A stretch of DNA of 64,000 nucleotides from Gammaproteobacteria bacterium. Lineage in GTDB: Bacteria; Pseudomonadota; Gammaproteobacteria; Burkholderiales; Burkholderiaceae_B. The first letter of the stretch is position 1. Each line of letters opens with the position of its first letter. The notes beneath the pieces were generated by a model, which made no database searches, was not told where the DNA came from, and saw only the letters and a list, made by a program, of their open reading frames with translations. Below are positions 1 to 9,428 of the stretch, piece after piece. The DNA is taken from the NCBI GenBank assembly GCA_018815245.1, contig JAHIXK010000010.1:62001-126000 (forward strand). Direction: 5' to 3'. Position numbers and translations under genes: made by a program.

Positions 1-1492
1 TTTCATAGTTTTCAGCCGTTTCATTGCCCACATCACCGCCGCGTGTAACCTGCGCGGTTTGCACCGGCACCAGCGAACGTTGCGCATTGGTAAACACATA
101 CACGTTTTTCGTGGCTTGGTAACCCACGGTCAAACCGGGCAGCCATTCATCGGGGTTGTTCTGAAACTCGGCACCGGTGTTCAAATCGCGGTAGCGGGTT
201 TCCACGTCTTCGTAACGAATACCCGGCGTTACTTTCAAACGGTCATCCATCAAGGCGATGGTGTCGCTAACGTAATACGCCATCGCCTTGGTGGTGAAGT
301 CCCAGCGCCGGAACGGGTTCACCGCACCTGTTGCAAGTGTGGTGCGGCTTACGTCGAAGCGCACATCTTCTTCAACAAAACGTGCGCCTGCAATCACAGT
401 GTGGTTGTCAATCTGCTTGGTGAACCGTGGTTCCGTGCCATGCACACTGAATACGCGGGGGGAATCGAGAATAAACGCGGGCGTTTGTGCGGGGTCATCC
501 GAGAAAGTGGCTGACTGACTGAAGAAAAACGTGCGGTTGGCTTGGTGTGCAAAGTTGCGCCAGGTCAACTTGAAATCATCGGCAAACGAATGGTTCCAGG
601 TGAAAGTGCCACGCCACATGTCAGCGTCATACGCGTCAAATGGCTTTTGCGACTGGTTGGGGTTTTGATCATAGGCTGTGGGACTCAAAGCACCGGGCAA
701 TTCAGCCTTCACCTCGTAGTACTGCAACTGTGCTTTGAAATCGTTGTTGGGGTTCAGGTAATACTCGCCATCCACAATGAAGTTGCGCACTTCGGTGTCA
801 GAACGATCACGCTGGCCCTTGCCATCCACAATATTGGCCTGAAACTGCAAACCGAGGTCTTCACGCACAAAGCCGCCAATACGGTAGTACGTGTCTGTCA
901 GCATATTGCCGGTTTCTTCCGAAATTTGAAGGCGCTCGCGAAAAGTTTGGCTGGTTTTTGCAGGAATGGGCTTGGTCACCAAATTCAGCACACCGCCCAC
1001 GTTGTTCGGGCCGTAATGAACAGCGGCACCGCCACGAACCAAATCCACCGCTTCAAGGCTGGGCAGGGTAACCGGGAACAGCGACAGACCCACATTGGTG
1101 TAGGGGCCAATCGCAATCGGGTAACCATCCACCAGAATTTGCAAGCGCTCACTGCGCAAGGGGTTCAAACCACGCACACCAATGTTGGGCAAAATTCCGG
1201 TGCCGGTTTCATCCAGCACTTGAACACCCGGCACACGGCGCAAGGCATCTTCCAGGTTCAATGCACCACGCTCTTCCAGGTCTTCCTTTTCAAGCACAGT
1301 GCGCGCACCCGTGTAGGTTTTTACGCTGTCTTCGGTGGGTGGGCCCAACCAGTCGGATTGAACGGTAACGGGGGCCAGGCTTTCTGCGAAGGCTGTATTG
1401 CCCAAAGAAATGCAGACCAAGGCGACCGCCATGGACAGCGGTGAAACACAAGGACGTTGGCGTGAGTCGGCACGCACATCTAGAGAGGACAT
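1..1492 (-). CDS. FecA-like TonB-dependent siderophore receptor (C-terminus beyond window)
   Basis: Outer-membrane receptor for a ferric carboxylate siderophore, energised by TonB. Read on the minus strand from the ATG at 1490-1492. It has a signal peptide (core AVALVCISLGNTAFA) and a plug domain with RRVPGVQVLDETGTG, VRGLNPLRSE and RGGAAVHYGPNNVGGVLN, the last being very like the FecA plug. No N-terminal signalling extension is visible, so it probably does not feed a FecR-type sigma system. The 3' end, with most of the beta-barrel, lies left of the window. It diverges from the siderophore operon across a region with two Fur-like boxes, which makes it the likely receptor for that siderophore (the PvuA/XsuA role). 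The ligand is inferred from context. Confidence 0.85.
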   Translation of the reverse strand, partial: MSSLDVRADSRQRPCVSPLSMAVALVCISLGNTAFAESLAPVTVQSDWLGPPTEDSVKTYTGARTVLEKEDLEERGALNLEDALRRVPGVQVLDETGTGILPNIGVRGLNPLRSERLQILVDGYPIAIGPYTNVGLSLFPVTLPSLEAVDLVRGGAAVHYGPNNVGGVLNLVTKPIPAKTSQTFRERLQISEETGNMLTDTYYRIGGFVREDLGLQFQANIVDGKGQRDRSDTEVRNFIVDGEYYLNPNNDFKAQLQYYEVKAELPGALSPTAYDQNPNQSQKPFDAYDADMWRGTFTWNHSFADDFKLTWRNFAHQANRTFFFSQSATFSDDPAQTPAFILDSPRVFSVHGTEPRFTKQIDNHTVIAGARFVEEDVRFDVSRTTLATGAVNPFRRWDFTTKAMAYYVSDTIALMDDRLKVTPGIRYEDVETRYRDLNTGAEFQNNPDEWLPGLTVGYQATKNVYVFTNAQRSLVPVQTAQVTRGGDVGNETAENYE

Positions 1493-1504
1493 TGCGGTTT
1501 CCTT

Positions 1505-1540
1505 TTAATAATAAAAATCATTCTCATTATCGTTAATTTT
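1505..1540. promoter_or_regulatory. Fur box, receptor side
   Basis: An AT-rich stretch holds AAAATCATTCTCATTATCG (about 1514-1532), close to the GATAATGATAATCATTATC Fur consensus. It lies just upstream of the receptor start at 1492, where Fur-Fe(II) would block transcription. Assigned by eye. Confidence 0.6.
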
Positions 1541-1649
1541 ACCGATTGTTTGTTGTACCTCGCGCATAAAAACAATTTTTTTCTCGAGTTCTGGCCTATC
1601 ACCCCCATTCCGAGCGATGAATTGTTAAATATTTTGAAGTCTCATTTTA

Positions 1650-1682
1650 TTTAATGTTAATATTAATCATTCTCATTTACAT
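1650..1682. promoter_or_regulatory. Fur box, siderophore operon side
   Basis: TATTAATCATTCTCATTTAC (1661-1680) resembles a Fur box and ends about 12 bases before the ATG of the first operon gene at 1692. Together with the box near 1520 it gives the divergent pair one Fur-controlled region. Assigned by eye. Confidence 0.55.
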
Positions 1683-1691
1683 AAGTAGAAA

Positions 1692-2480
1692 ATGATCCAA
1701 CCCACCCTGTTGACCAACCCAGCGCGCAGCAAATCGCCCTGGCTGGGCTTGCTGAATTCCCTGCCATCCCCGCTGATCGTCGACATGATTGCCCAGTGCA
1801 ACTACGACTTCATCATCATCGACACCGAGCACGTGCTGCTCGACGAGAACACCCTGCGCGAATGCATACAAACCTGTCGGCACCACCACTGCATTGCCTT
1901 GGTACGCGTTGCAGAAATTCGCCCCAACTTGATTGGCAAGGTGCTGGATGCCGGGGCCATGGGCATTGTGTTGTCACGCGCAGAAACAGCAGATCAAATT
2001 CACACGCTGGCGCAAGCCATGAAATTTCCCCCACTGGGTACGCGCGGCATTACGGGCGGCACGGTGACAGGCTACGGGCAACTGCCCCTGAACGACTACA
2101 TTGCGCAGGCCAACGAACACACCCTGCTGGTGCCGATGATTGAAAGCCAAAGTGGCTTGAATGCCCTGCCCCACATGCTGGCCACCGGGCACGTCAGCTT
2201 TGTCATGGAAGGTGCGCTGGACCTTGCACTGAACATGGGCCTTGGCCCCAGCCCGCTGCACCCCGCCGTGTTCGACGCATTGAACAACATGCATCACGTT
2301 TGCCTTCAAGCCGGAATTCCCTTTTGCCCGAACCCCAGAACACCCAGCCAACTGCGGCACTGGCAAGAACTGGGCTGCAACCTGTTTCTGTGTGGCGAAG
2401 ACCGCAGCCACTTCAGCAAAACATTGCGCAACAACCTTCAACCATTTAGCACACCCCTGCCCTCACCCCAAGGAGCCTGA
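1692..2480 (+). CDS. SbnG-like citrate synthase (HpcH/HpaI aldolase family)
   Basis: 262 aa, HpcH/HpaI aldolase/citrate-lyase fold. Landmarks are YDFIIIDTEH (residues about 36-45), LSRAETADQIHTLAQAMKFP, TRGITGGTVTGYG, LLVPMIESQSG and a C-terminal GEDRSHF. These resemble what I recall of staphylococcal SbnG, which condenses oxaloacetate and acetyl-CoA into citrate for staphyloferrin B. First gene of the siderophore operon: its TGA (2478-2480) is one base from the TTG start of the ligase, so the two are translationally coupled. It probably supplies citrate to the synthetases independently of the TCA cycle. A generic 2-keto-3-deoxy-aldarate aldolase is the alternative; context favours SbnG. Confidence 0.75.
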   Translation: MIQPTLLTNPARSKSPWLGLLNSLPSPLIVDMIAQCNYDFIIIDTEHVLLDENTLRECIQTCRHHHCIALVRVAEIRPNLIGKVLDAGAMGIVLSRAETADQIHTLAQAMKFPPLGTRGITGGTVTGYGQLPLNDYIAQANEHTLLVPMIESQSGLNALPHMLATGHVSFVMEGALDLALNMGLGPSPLHPAVFDALNNMHHVCLQAGIPFCPNPRTPSQLRHWQELGCNLFLCGEDRSHFSKTLRNNLQPFSTPLPSPQGA

Positions 2481-2481
2481 A

Positions 2482-3639
2482 TTGAAACCCACCCTTGTTT
2501 TCCTGACCCATGTGCTGAACAACGCAATTGTTGATGGATTCATTCCCGCAGCCCAAGCGCTGAACCACGACGTGATTGTATTGACCGACCACGGCCATGC
2601 CCACCAGCAAGCGCTTGCCAATGTGCGTGTTCATGAATGCGATGTGTTCAACCCGATCGCCGTGATCGACCTGATTGCCGCATTGAACATTGAACCGCAA
2701 GCCGTGTTCTCCAACAGCGATCACCTTCAAACCTGCACCGCCCTTGTGGCCGACCTGCTGGGTGTGCCCGCCAAACCGTGGAAGATTTGCTACCACGCCA
2801 AAAACAAACACTGGATGCGCAAGCGGCTTGAATCGCTTGGCCTGCCCACCATCTGGAGTCAAACCATTCGCGGCACCGACCCTGTTCGTAGCGAATGGCC
2901 TTACCCCTTGGTGGTCAAACCCACACAAGGGGTGGCGTCGATGGACGTGGTTCGAATCGACACGCCCGCGCAGCTGACACACCACCTTGCGCAGCTTGAT
3001 GAATCGCAAAGCGTGTTGCTGGAAGAATTCATGGACGGCCCGCTGATTACGCTTGAAACACTGGGCGATGGCAAACACCTTCACTCAATAGGCGGGTTTG
3101 ACGTCAGTCTTTCAAGCCCACCCTATTTTGTTGAAACCGCAGCGCAATGGAATGGCCCGCACACGCGGCAGTGGCGCACACACATGGCACACACCCTGGT
3201 TCAGTTTGGTGTGGGGCTGGGGGCCTGCCACAGCGAATTCATTGTGACCCCGCGCGGCCCGGTGCTGGTGGAAATCAACTACCGAAGCATTGGCGACAAC
3301 CGCGAATTCCTGCTTGATCAACTTGTGGAGCAAGGCTGGTTCAAATCCATTCTGCAAACCCACCTTGGGCAAGAAATTGAAGTGCCACGCGTAAAACCCA
3401 GGTGCGCACAAATCGATTACCTGGTTGCCCCACATGCTGGCACTTTGCGGCAGGCACCGCGCATTGAAAACAATGCCGCCGTGCAATACCGTGCCATCAA
3501 ACAGGAAGGTGACGCCATACAGATCAGCCACTCGAACAAAGACTACATTGGCGTGTTTACTTTTCAGGCCGATTCCGAAAGCGAACTTCAACACCTGCGA
3601 ACTGAAACGCAAAACCGCGCCCCCTGGAGCGTTCAATGA
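2482..3639 (+). CDS. pvsA: ATP-grasp ligase of siderophore biosynthesis (PvsA-like)
   Basis: 385 aa with a TTG start at 2482 (M-KPTLVFLTHVLNN), chosen because AAGGAG lies at 2470-2475 and the frame has no better start; an ATG 90 bases upstream would sit inside the preceding gene. The ATP-grasp fold shows YPLVVKPTQG (nucleotide-binding lysine), LLEEFMDGPL and, near the end, PRGPVLVEINYR with the metal-binding Glu/Asn. In vibrioferrin systems PvsA is an ATP-grasp enzyme thought to join L-alanine to 2-oxoglutarate. The stop overlaps the next ATG (ATGA at 3636-3639). The function follows from gene order; the exact amide made here is inference. Confidence 0.75.
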   Translation: MKPTLVFLTHVLNNAIVDGFIPAAQALNHDVIVLTDHGHAHQQALANVRVHECDVFNPIAVIDLIAALNIEPQAVFSNSDHLQTCTALVADLLGVPAKPWKICYHAKNKHWMRKRLESLGLPTIWSQTIRGTDPVRSEWPYPLVVKPTQGVASMDVVRIDTPAQLTHHLAQLDESQSVLLEEFMDGPLITLETLGDGKHLHSIGGFDVSLSSPPYFVETAAQWNGPHTRQWRTHMAHTLVQFGVGLGACHSEFIVTPRGPVLVEINYRSIGDNREFLLDQLVEQGWFKSILQTHLGQEIEVPRVKPRCAQIDYLVAPHAGTLRQAPRIENNAAVQYRAIKQEGDAIQISHSNKDYIGVFTFQADSESELQHLRTETQNRAPWSVQ

Positions 3640-5342
3640 ATACCCTGCACGATCAGCGCATTGCGCTAAGACTGATCAATGCCAGCCTGCGGGAAAACGT
3701 GCGCAACATCATGATCCACGGACGTATTGAAGCAAGCGAAGGCCGCACATTCCTGGTGTTTGAACACCTGCCCACTGCATGCCGTATCGAAGTGAAAGAA
3801 AGCCACGGCATGCAAACACACCGGGCCATCAACCCCCATTGGGAAATACGTCAACACGGCCAATGGATTGAACAACAGGGTGCGCGGCAGTGGATCCGTT
3901 TTCTGGCGCAAGGTTTGCCTGAAGAGGCAGGCACACTGTACCGAAATTATGAACTGGAAGTGCAGGCCGCCATTGATCAAACCGTGTTGTGTGACCAAAC
4001 CTACACAGAACAGCAGCACCAACTGGGCTTCAATGCTGGCGCACGCAACTGGGCCGAACGCATGCTGCACGCCGACCAAATGGCCAGCTTTCTGGATCAC
4101 CCCTACTACCCCACCGCGCGCGCGAAATTCGGCATGGAAACCAGCGAACTGAAAGCCTATTCCCCGGAATTCAACCCCACATTTGAACTGGTGTGGTTTG
4201 CCGTGCCCGCAAGCGAATTTGAAAGCACGGGCACCGAGCCAGCGTGGTGGCCCACACTGGCACAAGTGGGCTTGCCGCAGTCGCTTTGCAACAGCCATGC
4301 ACTGCTGCCAGTTCACCCCATGATGCGCGCTGCAATTGCCCGGGAAATCCCGGAAAGCATTGAAGCACCACACACCTATTTGCCCGTCAAACCCACGCTG
4401 TCGGTGCGCACCGTGGCTGTGCTGAACCACCCTGCTTCGCACATCAAACTGCCCATGCCCATTGCCACACTGGGTCAGAAAAATATCCGCTACATCAAAC
4501 CATCTACCCTGAAAGATGGCGACTGGTTTGCGCGGACACTGGCGTCGATCGAACAAACGAATGAAAGAATCAAAGGCTCGTACCGGCATGTGGATGAATC
4601 CTTCACCGGCTGCTACAAGCAACTGAACATTGCAGGTTTTCTGCACCGCCACTACCCGCCTGAACTGCCCGATGAAACACTGGCCACAGTGGCCACGCTG
4701 TGCAGCCCCATGCCCAGTGGCAAACCCTACCTGCTTGAATACCTGGAACAACACGGACAAAGCTTGCAAAGCTGGTGGACCAGCTACTGCACACTGATGA
4801 TTGGCGTGCACTTGCGTTTGTGGATTCAACACGGCATTGCATTGGAATCAAACCAACAAAACTCGGTGTTGTCGTTGCGCCCCGGGCAGCCGCCCACGCT
4901 TGTGATGAAAGACAACGACGCCGCACGCCTGTGGCCACAGCGCTTTGAAACATCTGTGTCAAGCCATGGGCACAATGTGCACCACCTGCAAGATGCCCGC
5001 ATTCTGGTCAACGACGAAGCACCGCTTGCCCACATGTTCATCACCATCACCCTGCAACTGAATTTGCTTGCCGTGCTCGACGGGCTTGCGCAAAGCGGCG
5101 CCCTGAATCGGCAACAGGCGTTAATCACCTTGCGCCGAGCCATTGAAAACACCTTGCACAGCTTGCGCCAGGAAGGTTTTGACACAGACCTGGCCACCGA
5201 GCTGTTGCTGTGCGCACGCATGCACCCCGTGAAGTACCTGTTGCAAAGCGCAAGCCTGTTGAGCAAACAGGAATGCGGTGCCAGCGATGTGAACAAGTTT
5301 TACGGCATGACCGGCCCCAACCCATTGCGAGACCTGCCATGA
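3636..5342 (+). CDS. pvsB: NIS synthetase, IucA/IucC family (PvsB-like)
   Basis: 568 aa. NRPS-independent siderophore synthetase that adenylates a carboxylate and condenses it with an amine or alcohol. Landmarks are HPYYPTARAKFG (variant of the family's HPxxPxxKxxxG motif), LLPVHPMM, SVRTVAVLN, QKNIRYIKPSTLKDG and, near the C-terminus, HGIALESNQQNSVLSL. The degenerate first motif and the order ligase-NIS-MFS-NIS-decarboxylase identify it with PvsB, which joins two half-molecules late in vibrioferrin assembly. The start ATG overlaps the stop of the ligase and its own TGA overlaps the MFS start. Confidence 0.82.
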   Translation: MNTLHDQRIALRLINASLRENVRNIMIHGRIEASEGRTFLVFEHLPTACRIEVKESHGMQTHRAINPHWEIRQHGQWIEQQGARQWIRFLAQGLPEEAGTLYRNYELEVQAAIDQTVLCDQTYTEQQHQLGFNAGARNWAERMLHADQMASFLDHPYYPTARAKFGMETSELKAYSPEFNPTFELVWFAVPASEFESTGTEPAWWPTLAQVGLPQSLCNSHALLPVHPMMRAAIAREIPESIEAPHTYLPVKPTLSVRTVAVLNHPASHIKLPMPIATLGQKNIRYIKPSTLKDGDWFARTLASIEQTNERIKGSYRHVDESFTGCYKQLNIAGFLHRHYPPELPDETLATVATLCSPMPSGKPYLLEYLEQHGQSLQSWWTSYCTLMIGVHLRLWIQHGIALESNQQNSVLSLRPGQPPTLVMKDNDAARLWPQRFETSVSSHGHNVHHLQDARILVNDEAPLAHMFITITLQLNLLAVLDGLAQSGALNRQQALITLRRAIENTLHSLRQEGFDTDLATELLLCARMHPVKYLLQSASLLSKQECGASDVNKFYGMTGPNPLRDLP

Positions 5343-6559
5343 ACCGCGTGTTGACTGCAGTACTGGCCTGTCATTTTCTGGCCGCATTCACCGTGCTGGG
5401 CATGCCCCTGTACCTACCGGTGCTGTTCACCGATTTGGGTCTGCCATCGAACAGCCCGTGGATCGGGTTTGTGTTTGCCTGGCCCACACTGCTGACCGCA
5501 CTCAGCGGCCCGCTGTGGGGCAAGGTGGCCGACCGTTTTGGCAGGCGTTTCTCACTCATTCGTGCGCTGGCCGGCTTGTCCATCGCATTCGTGTGGGTGG
5601 GTGTTGCCAGTTCAATACCTGAACTGGTCATGGCACTAACCCTGCAAGGCTTGATGGGTGGCACACTGGCGGCCGCCAATTCCTACCTGGCCACCACCAT
5701 GCCGCGTGAAACACTGTCCACCACCTTGAACTGGACGCAATTCAGCGCACGCATGGCGCTGGTTACCGCGCCTTTGGTGCTGGCTGTGGGCATTCAGTAC
5801 TTCAAGCTGCAACACCTGTACATTGTGCTGGCAACCCTGCCCATGCTGGGCGCGCTGTATGCCTGCACACTGCCCAAAGACCCAAGCCCGTCGCATTCAA
5901 CTGGCACAACCGTCGATGCAACCTCAGGTACAACAGCCAGCAACAAACCTGCCCCAGTGCAATATGCATCGGCCGTTGCAGTGTGTAGCCTGCAAGCTCT
6001 GTTCTGCTTTGCCATGGTGGTCACATTCCCCTACTTCCTGCCCTATGCGGCCCCGGGCATTAGCAGCACAACCGCCATTGCCATGCTGTACGTGTTGCCC
6101 CACCTTGTTTACCTGCTGCTTCAACCACTGCTGAAAAAGCGTCTGCCTAATTGGGCTTTCAATTGCCACCTCAGCATGCTGGCCCTTGCCATTGCAGCGT
6201 GCATGCAGTGGCAATTCAACGGCGGCTTGCCCCTTCTGGTCGCCCGTATTCTGTTCGGCGTGGGCATCTGGCTGGGCTACCACGGCACGCATCAACTGGT
6301 GGCAAAGTCTTTTCAGGCAGCGCGCGCCGGCACCTGGTTTGGCTCGCTCGACAGCGTGGGGAAACTGGCTGGCGTGGCCGCTGGCCTGGCCGCCGGTTTT
6401 GCCGTCAACCAACTGAACCTTGCTTCGCCTTTTCTGCTTTCTGCCGTGGCCAGCCTTGCAGCCATGCCACTTGTTCACCACATTCAAAAAACAGGATCAC
6501 GCCCATGCACACCTTTGAACAACGAATTCAACAACACCAAGCCGAACACCACAGCCTGA
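5339..6559 (+). CDS. pvsC: MFS siderophore exporter (PvsC-like)
   Basis: 406 aa, start at ATG 5339 (MNRVLTAVLACHFL), which overlaps the preceding TGA as ATGA; an earlier in-frame start lies inside the synthetase gene. About 12 hydrophobic segments, with the MFS loop motif GKVADRFGRRFS between TM2 and TM3. A longer hydrophilic stretch (about 180-205, Thr/Ser/Ala-rich) separates the two halves. In the pvs operon the MFS protein exports the finished siderophore across the inner membrane. Its last 55 bases overlap the next gene. Confidence 0.85.
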   Translation: MNRVLTAVLACHFLAAFTVLGMPLYLPVLFTDLGLPSNSPWIGFVFAWPTLLTALSGPLWGKVADRFGRRFSLIRALAGLSIAFVWVGVASSIPELVMALTLQGLMGGTLAAANSYLATTMPRETLSTTLNWTQFSARMALVTAPLVLAVGIQYFKLQHLYIVLATLPMLGALYACTLPKDPSPSHSTGTTVDATSGTTASNKPAPVQYASAVAVCSLQALFCFAMVVTFPYFLPYAAPGISSTTAIAMLYVLPHLVYLLLQPLLKKRLPNWAFNCHLSMLALAIAACMQWQFNGGLPLLVARILFGVGIWLGYHGTHQLVAKSFQAARAGTWFGSLDSVGKLAGVAAGLAAGFAVNQLNLASPFLLSAVASLAAMPLVHHIQKTGSRPCTPLNNEFNNTKPNTTA

Positions 6560-8271
6560 ACCACCTTCTGAACTGTTACCTGCGCGAATTCGCAGTGCCG
6601 CAGCAATTGGTGGACTGGCACGCACAAGGCGATTTGCCCAAAGCCCTGCAAAGCGATTTGCTGGCAGGCGAAACCGTGAGAATTCGCACCGCTTACCCCC
6701 TGCTGAAAATTGCCTTCAAAGTGCAAGCACGGGGCGCACTGAACCAGATCAAACTGGGCTCTAAACTGTTCGCAAAACCCATGGGCAAACCCTGGCAAGT
6801 ACTGGGCACCCATGCCGCCATTCAAGCCCTGCTTGAACACATGGCCATGCTGACGCAAACCGAACCAAACATCGAACTGCAGGCCCAAATACACAACAGC
6901 CTGCACAACATGCAACGCTTCCTCGCACATGCGCAGGTGCCCCACATCAACGCCTTGCAACACACCGAACAATCGCTTTTGTGGGGGCATCCGTTTCACC
7001 CCAGCCCGAAAAGCCGCTCGGGTGTTGATGCCGATCAACTGCTGCAGTGTTCACCAGAGGTGGGAGCGGCCTTCCAGTTGCACTGGTTTGAAATCGACCC
7101 CGGTTTACTGAAAGAACTCGGCAGCCCCGTGATCAACAAGGTGTGTAAAGTTCTGACCGGGCGCACGGGCCTGTACCCTTGCCACCCGTGGGAAACAGAC
7201 CTTGTTCTGAACTCCAGAATTTATCAACAGGCGCACCAGAACAAACTGATTCGCCACCTTGGCCCACAGGGCAAAGTGGTGTGGCCCACCTCGTCGGTGC
7301 GCACCCTGTACCACCCTGAACTTGATGTGTTTTTGAAATGCTCCATTCATGTGCGGCTAACAAATTGCATTCGCAAAAATGCATGGTACGAACTTGAAAG
7401 TGCAGTGGGCATGACCGAACTGCTTGCCCACACGTTTGAACAAGTTGAACACGCGCACCCCGGCTTCCGAATGTTGCGCGAACCTGCGGCCAGCACACTT
7501 GATTTGTCACCGGCTGGCACAACAGCCAGCCAGAACGAAATAGTAAGTCTGCAGGAAAGTTTCGGCATTATTTTCAGGGAACAGCTTCAAATCCAGTACA
7601 CCGACATTCACATGGCTGGATCGCTTGCCGCGTGGGACACACTGGGCCAAAGCCAACTTGCGCAACTGCTTTGCGAACAAGCTGAACAACACGGTGCAGA
7701 CAAAGCCGAATTCACCCTGAACTGGTTGCAGAGTTACTTCAAACTTCTGGTACCCGGCACACTGACCCTGCTGTTCAAACACGGTGTGGTGCTTGAGCCG
7801 CATTTGCAAAACACCGTGCTGGCCCTGGACAAAGGCTTGCCCGCGCGGGTGTGGATCCGCGACCTGGAAGGCACCAAACTGGTTCCACAACACTGGCCTT
7901 CAGATCGCCTGAAAGGCCTCTCGGAACGCGCCATTGCATCCGTGCATTATTCCGAAGACCAAGGCTGGAAAAGGGTCAGCTACTGCCTGTTGGTGAACAA
8001 CATTGCCGAGATGATTTTTCACGCTTGCCAACACACACCGGGGCTGGAACAACGCGCCTGGCAATGCCTTGCAAAACTGATACAGCACACCAGCCAAGCC
8101 TTGGGTACACCACAGGCGCTTTCCGGTTTGTTGCAAGGCCATGCACTGGCATCGAAAAACAACCTGAAAACACGTTTGTTTAAAAAAGCCGACCGCCTTG
8201 CCGACTACACATTCCTTTCACACCCATTGATTGCGCACCATGACAAACACACTGAACACGCTGCTTATTGA
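6505..8271 (+). CDS. pvsD: NIS synthetase, IucA/IucC family (PvsD-like)
   Basis: 588 aa, start at ATG 6505 (MHTFEQRIQQH), inside the end of the exporter gene; the frame is open further upstream but overlaps the exporter deeply. Canonical IucA/IucC motifs: GHPFHPSPKSRSG, YPCHPWE, SSVRTLYHPELDVFLK, FKHGVVLEPHLQN and a late FhuF-like iron-reductase-type C-terminus. By order this is PvsD, which in vibrioferrin synthesis esterifies citrate with L-serine before decarboxylation. The two synthetases of this operon differ clearly and so probably act at different steps. Confidence 0.83.
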   Translation: MHTFEQRIQQHQAEHHSLNHLLNCYLREFAVPQQLVDWHAQGDLPKALQSDLLAGETVRIRTAYPLLKIAFKVQARGALNQIKLGSKLFAKPMGKPWQVLGTHAAIQALLEHMAMLTQTEPNIELQAQIHNSLHNMQRFLAHAQVPHINALQHTEQSLLWGHPFHPSPKSRSGVDADQLLQCSPEVGAAFQLHWFEIDPGLLKELGSPVINKVCKVLTGRTGLYPCHPWETDLVLNSRIYQQAHQNKLIRHLGPQGKVVWPTSSVRTLYHPELDVFLKCSIHVRLTNCIRKNAWYELESAVGMTELLAHTFEQVEHAHPGFRMLREPAASTLDLSPAGTTASQNEIVSLQESFGIIFREQLQIQYTDIHMAGSLAAWDTLGQSQLAQLLCEQAEQHGADKAEFTLNWLQSYFKLLVPGTLTLLFKHGVVLEPHLQNTVLALDKGLPARVWIRDLEGTKLVPQHWPSDRLKGLSERAIASVHYSEDQGWKRVSYCLLVNNIAEMIFHACQHTPGLEQRAWQCLAKLIQHTSQALGTPQALSGLLQGHALASKNNLKTRLFKKADRLADYTFLSHPLIAHHDKHTEHAAY

Positions 8272-9427
8272 AAAAGCCAACTCAGGCACACCATCGGACA
8301 CACAACCCTGGTGTGCCTATGTGTACGACCTGCCTGCACTGGCCGCACATGCACAACACATGAAACAACAGCTGCCCCGCAATTGCCAACTGTATTACGC
8401 AGCCAAAGCCAACCCCGATGTGCGCCTGCTGCAAACGCTGGCCCCACACGTGGACGGCTTCGAAGCCGCATCGGCAGGCGAACTGGCCCACTTGAATAAG
8501 CAGCAATTCGGCAAACCCCTGATTTTTGGCGGGCCTGGAAAAACCAGCGAAGACTTGCAACAGGCACTACACCAACAGGTGGCCTGCATTCACGTGGAAA
8601 GCCTGACTGAACTGAAACGCCTTGCATTGCTTTGTGCCCACACAGGTCGAACCCAGGCCATCATGCTGCGCATGAATATAGCGCTGGACGGGGTAGCAAG
8701 CAGCAAACTGCAAATGGGCGGCCAAGCCACCCCATTCGGCCTCGACCCGTCCGACCTTGAGGCGGCGCTGGCACTGCTTCGAGAATCGCCACGGCTAGAA
8801 TTTGAAGGATTTCATTTTCATTCCATGTCACATCAATTGTCGGTCGAAAATCATTTGAAGTTGATGGCGCGATACTTCGAGATCACCCGGCAATGGGAAT
8901 CACAATGGCACATTCGCTGCAAGCTGCTGAACGTGGGCGGCGGCATTGGCGTGAACTACGAGTGCGTTGACGAACAGTTCAACTGGTCAGAATTCTGCAA
9001 CGGGCTTGGGCAATTGATCACGCAACACGACATGCAAACCCGGCAAATCCGGTTTGAGTGTGGCCGCTATGTCAGCGCATTTTGCGGCCACTATGTAATG
9101 GAAGTCATTGACCTGAAACAAAGCCACGGGCAGTGGTTTGCCATTGGCAAAGGCGGCACGCACCACTTCCGAACCCCCGCAGCACAAAACCACAACCATC
9201 CGGTGTGGGTGCACCGCAACGGGCAAGCAGCTGTTGTTCTTAATTCAACGGTGAATGTGGTGGGGCAACTTTGCACCCCCAAAGACCGACTGCACCAACA
9301 GCTGCCAGTTCAGGAATTGGCGTTGGGAGATTTCCTGGTGTTTACGCTGGCGGGTGCCTACGCGTGGAATATTTCACACCAGAATTTTTTGATGCACGCT
9401 CCGCCCGAAATGATTTATCTGGATTGA
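8240..9427 (+). CDS. pvsE: PLP-dependent decarboxylase (PvsE-like, fold III)
   Basis: 395 aa, start ATG 8240 (MTNTLNTLLIEKANS), overlapping the preceding gene by 32 bases; a TTG three codons earlier is possible. Ornithine/diaminopimelate decarboxylase superfamily: PLP-lysine K56 in LYYAAKANPD, FHFHSMS (His stacking on the PLP ring), the phosphate-binding glycines in LNVGGGIG and ECGRYVS. In vibrioferrin synthesis PvsE decarboxylates the serine moiety of O-citryl-serine to ethanolamine; SbnH of staphyloferrin B is a relative. Last gene of the operon; it ends one base before the convergent bfd gene, with no terminator between them. Confidence 0.83.
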   Translation: MTNTLNTLLIEKANSGTPSDTQPWCAYVYDLPALAAHAQHMKQQLPRNCQLYYAAKANPDVRLLQTLAPHVDGFEAASAGELAHLNKQQFGKPLIFGGPGKTSEDLQQALHQQVACIHVESLTELKRLALLCAHTGRTQAIMLRMNIALDGVASSKLQMGGQATPFGLDPSDLEAALALLRESPRLEFEGFHFHSMSHQLSVENHLKLMARYFEITRQWESQWHIRCKLLNVGGGIGVNYECVDEQFNWSEFCNGLGQLITQHDMQTRQIRFECGRYVSAFCGHYVMEVIDLKQSHGQWFAIGKGGTHHFRTPAAQNHNHPVWVHRNGQAAVVLNSTVNVVGQLCTPKDRLHQQLPVQELALGDFLVFTLAGAYAWNISHQNFLMHAPPEMIYLD

Positions 9428-9428
9428 A

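Noticed and set aside
1-1444. Plus-strand open frames at 59-514 and 542-1444
   Set aside because: Shadows of the minus-strand TonB-dependent receptor that fills this region.
3666-4832. 388-codon minus-strand open frame
   Set aside because: Antisense of the PvsB-like synthetase; biased composition.
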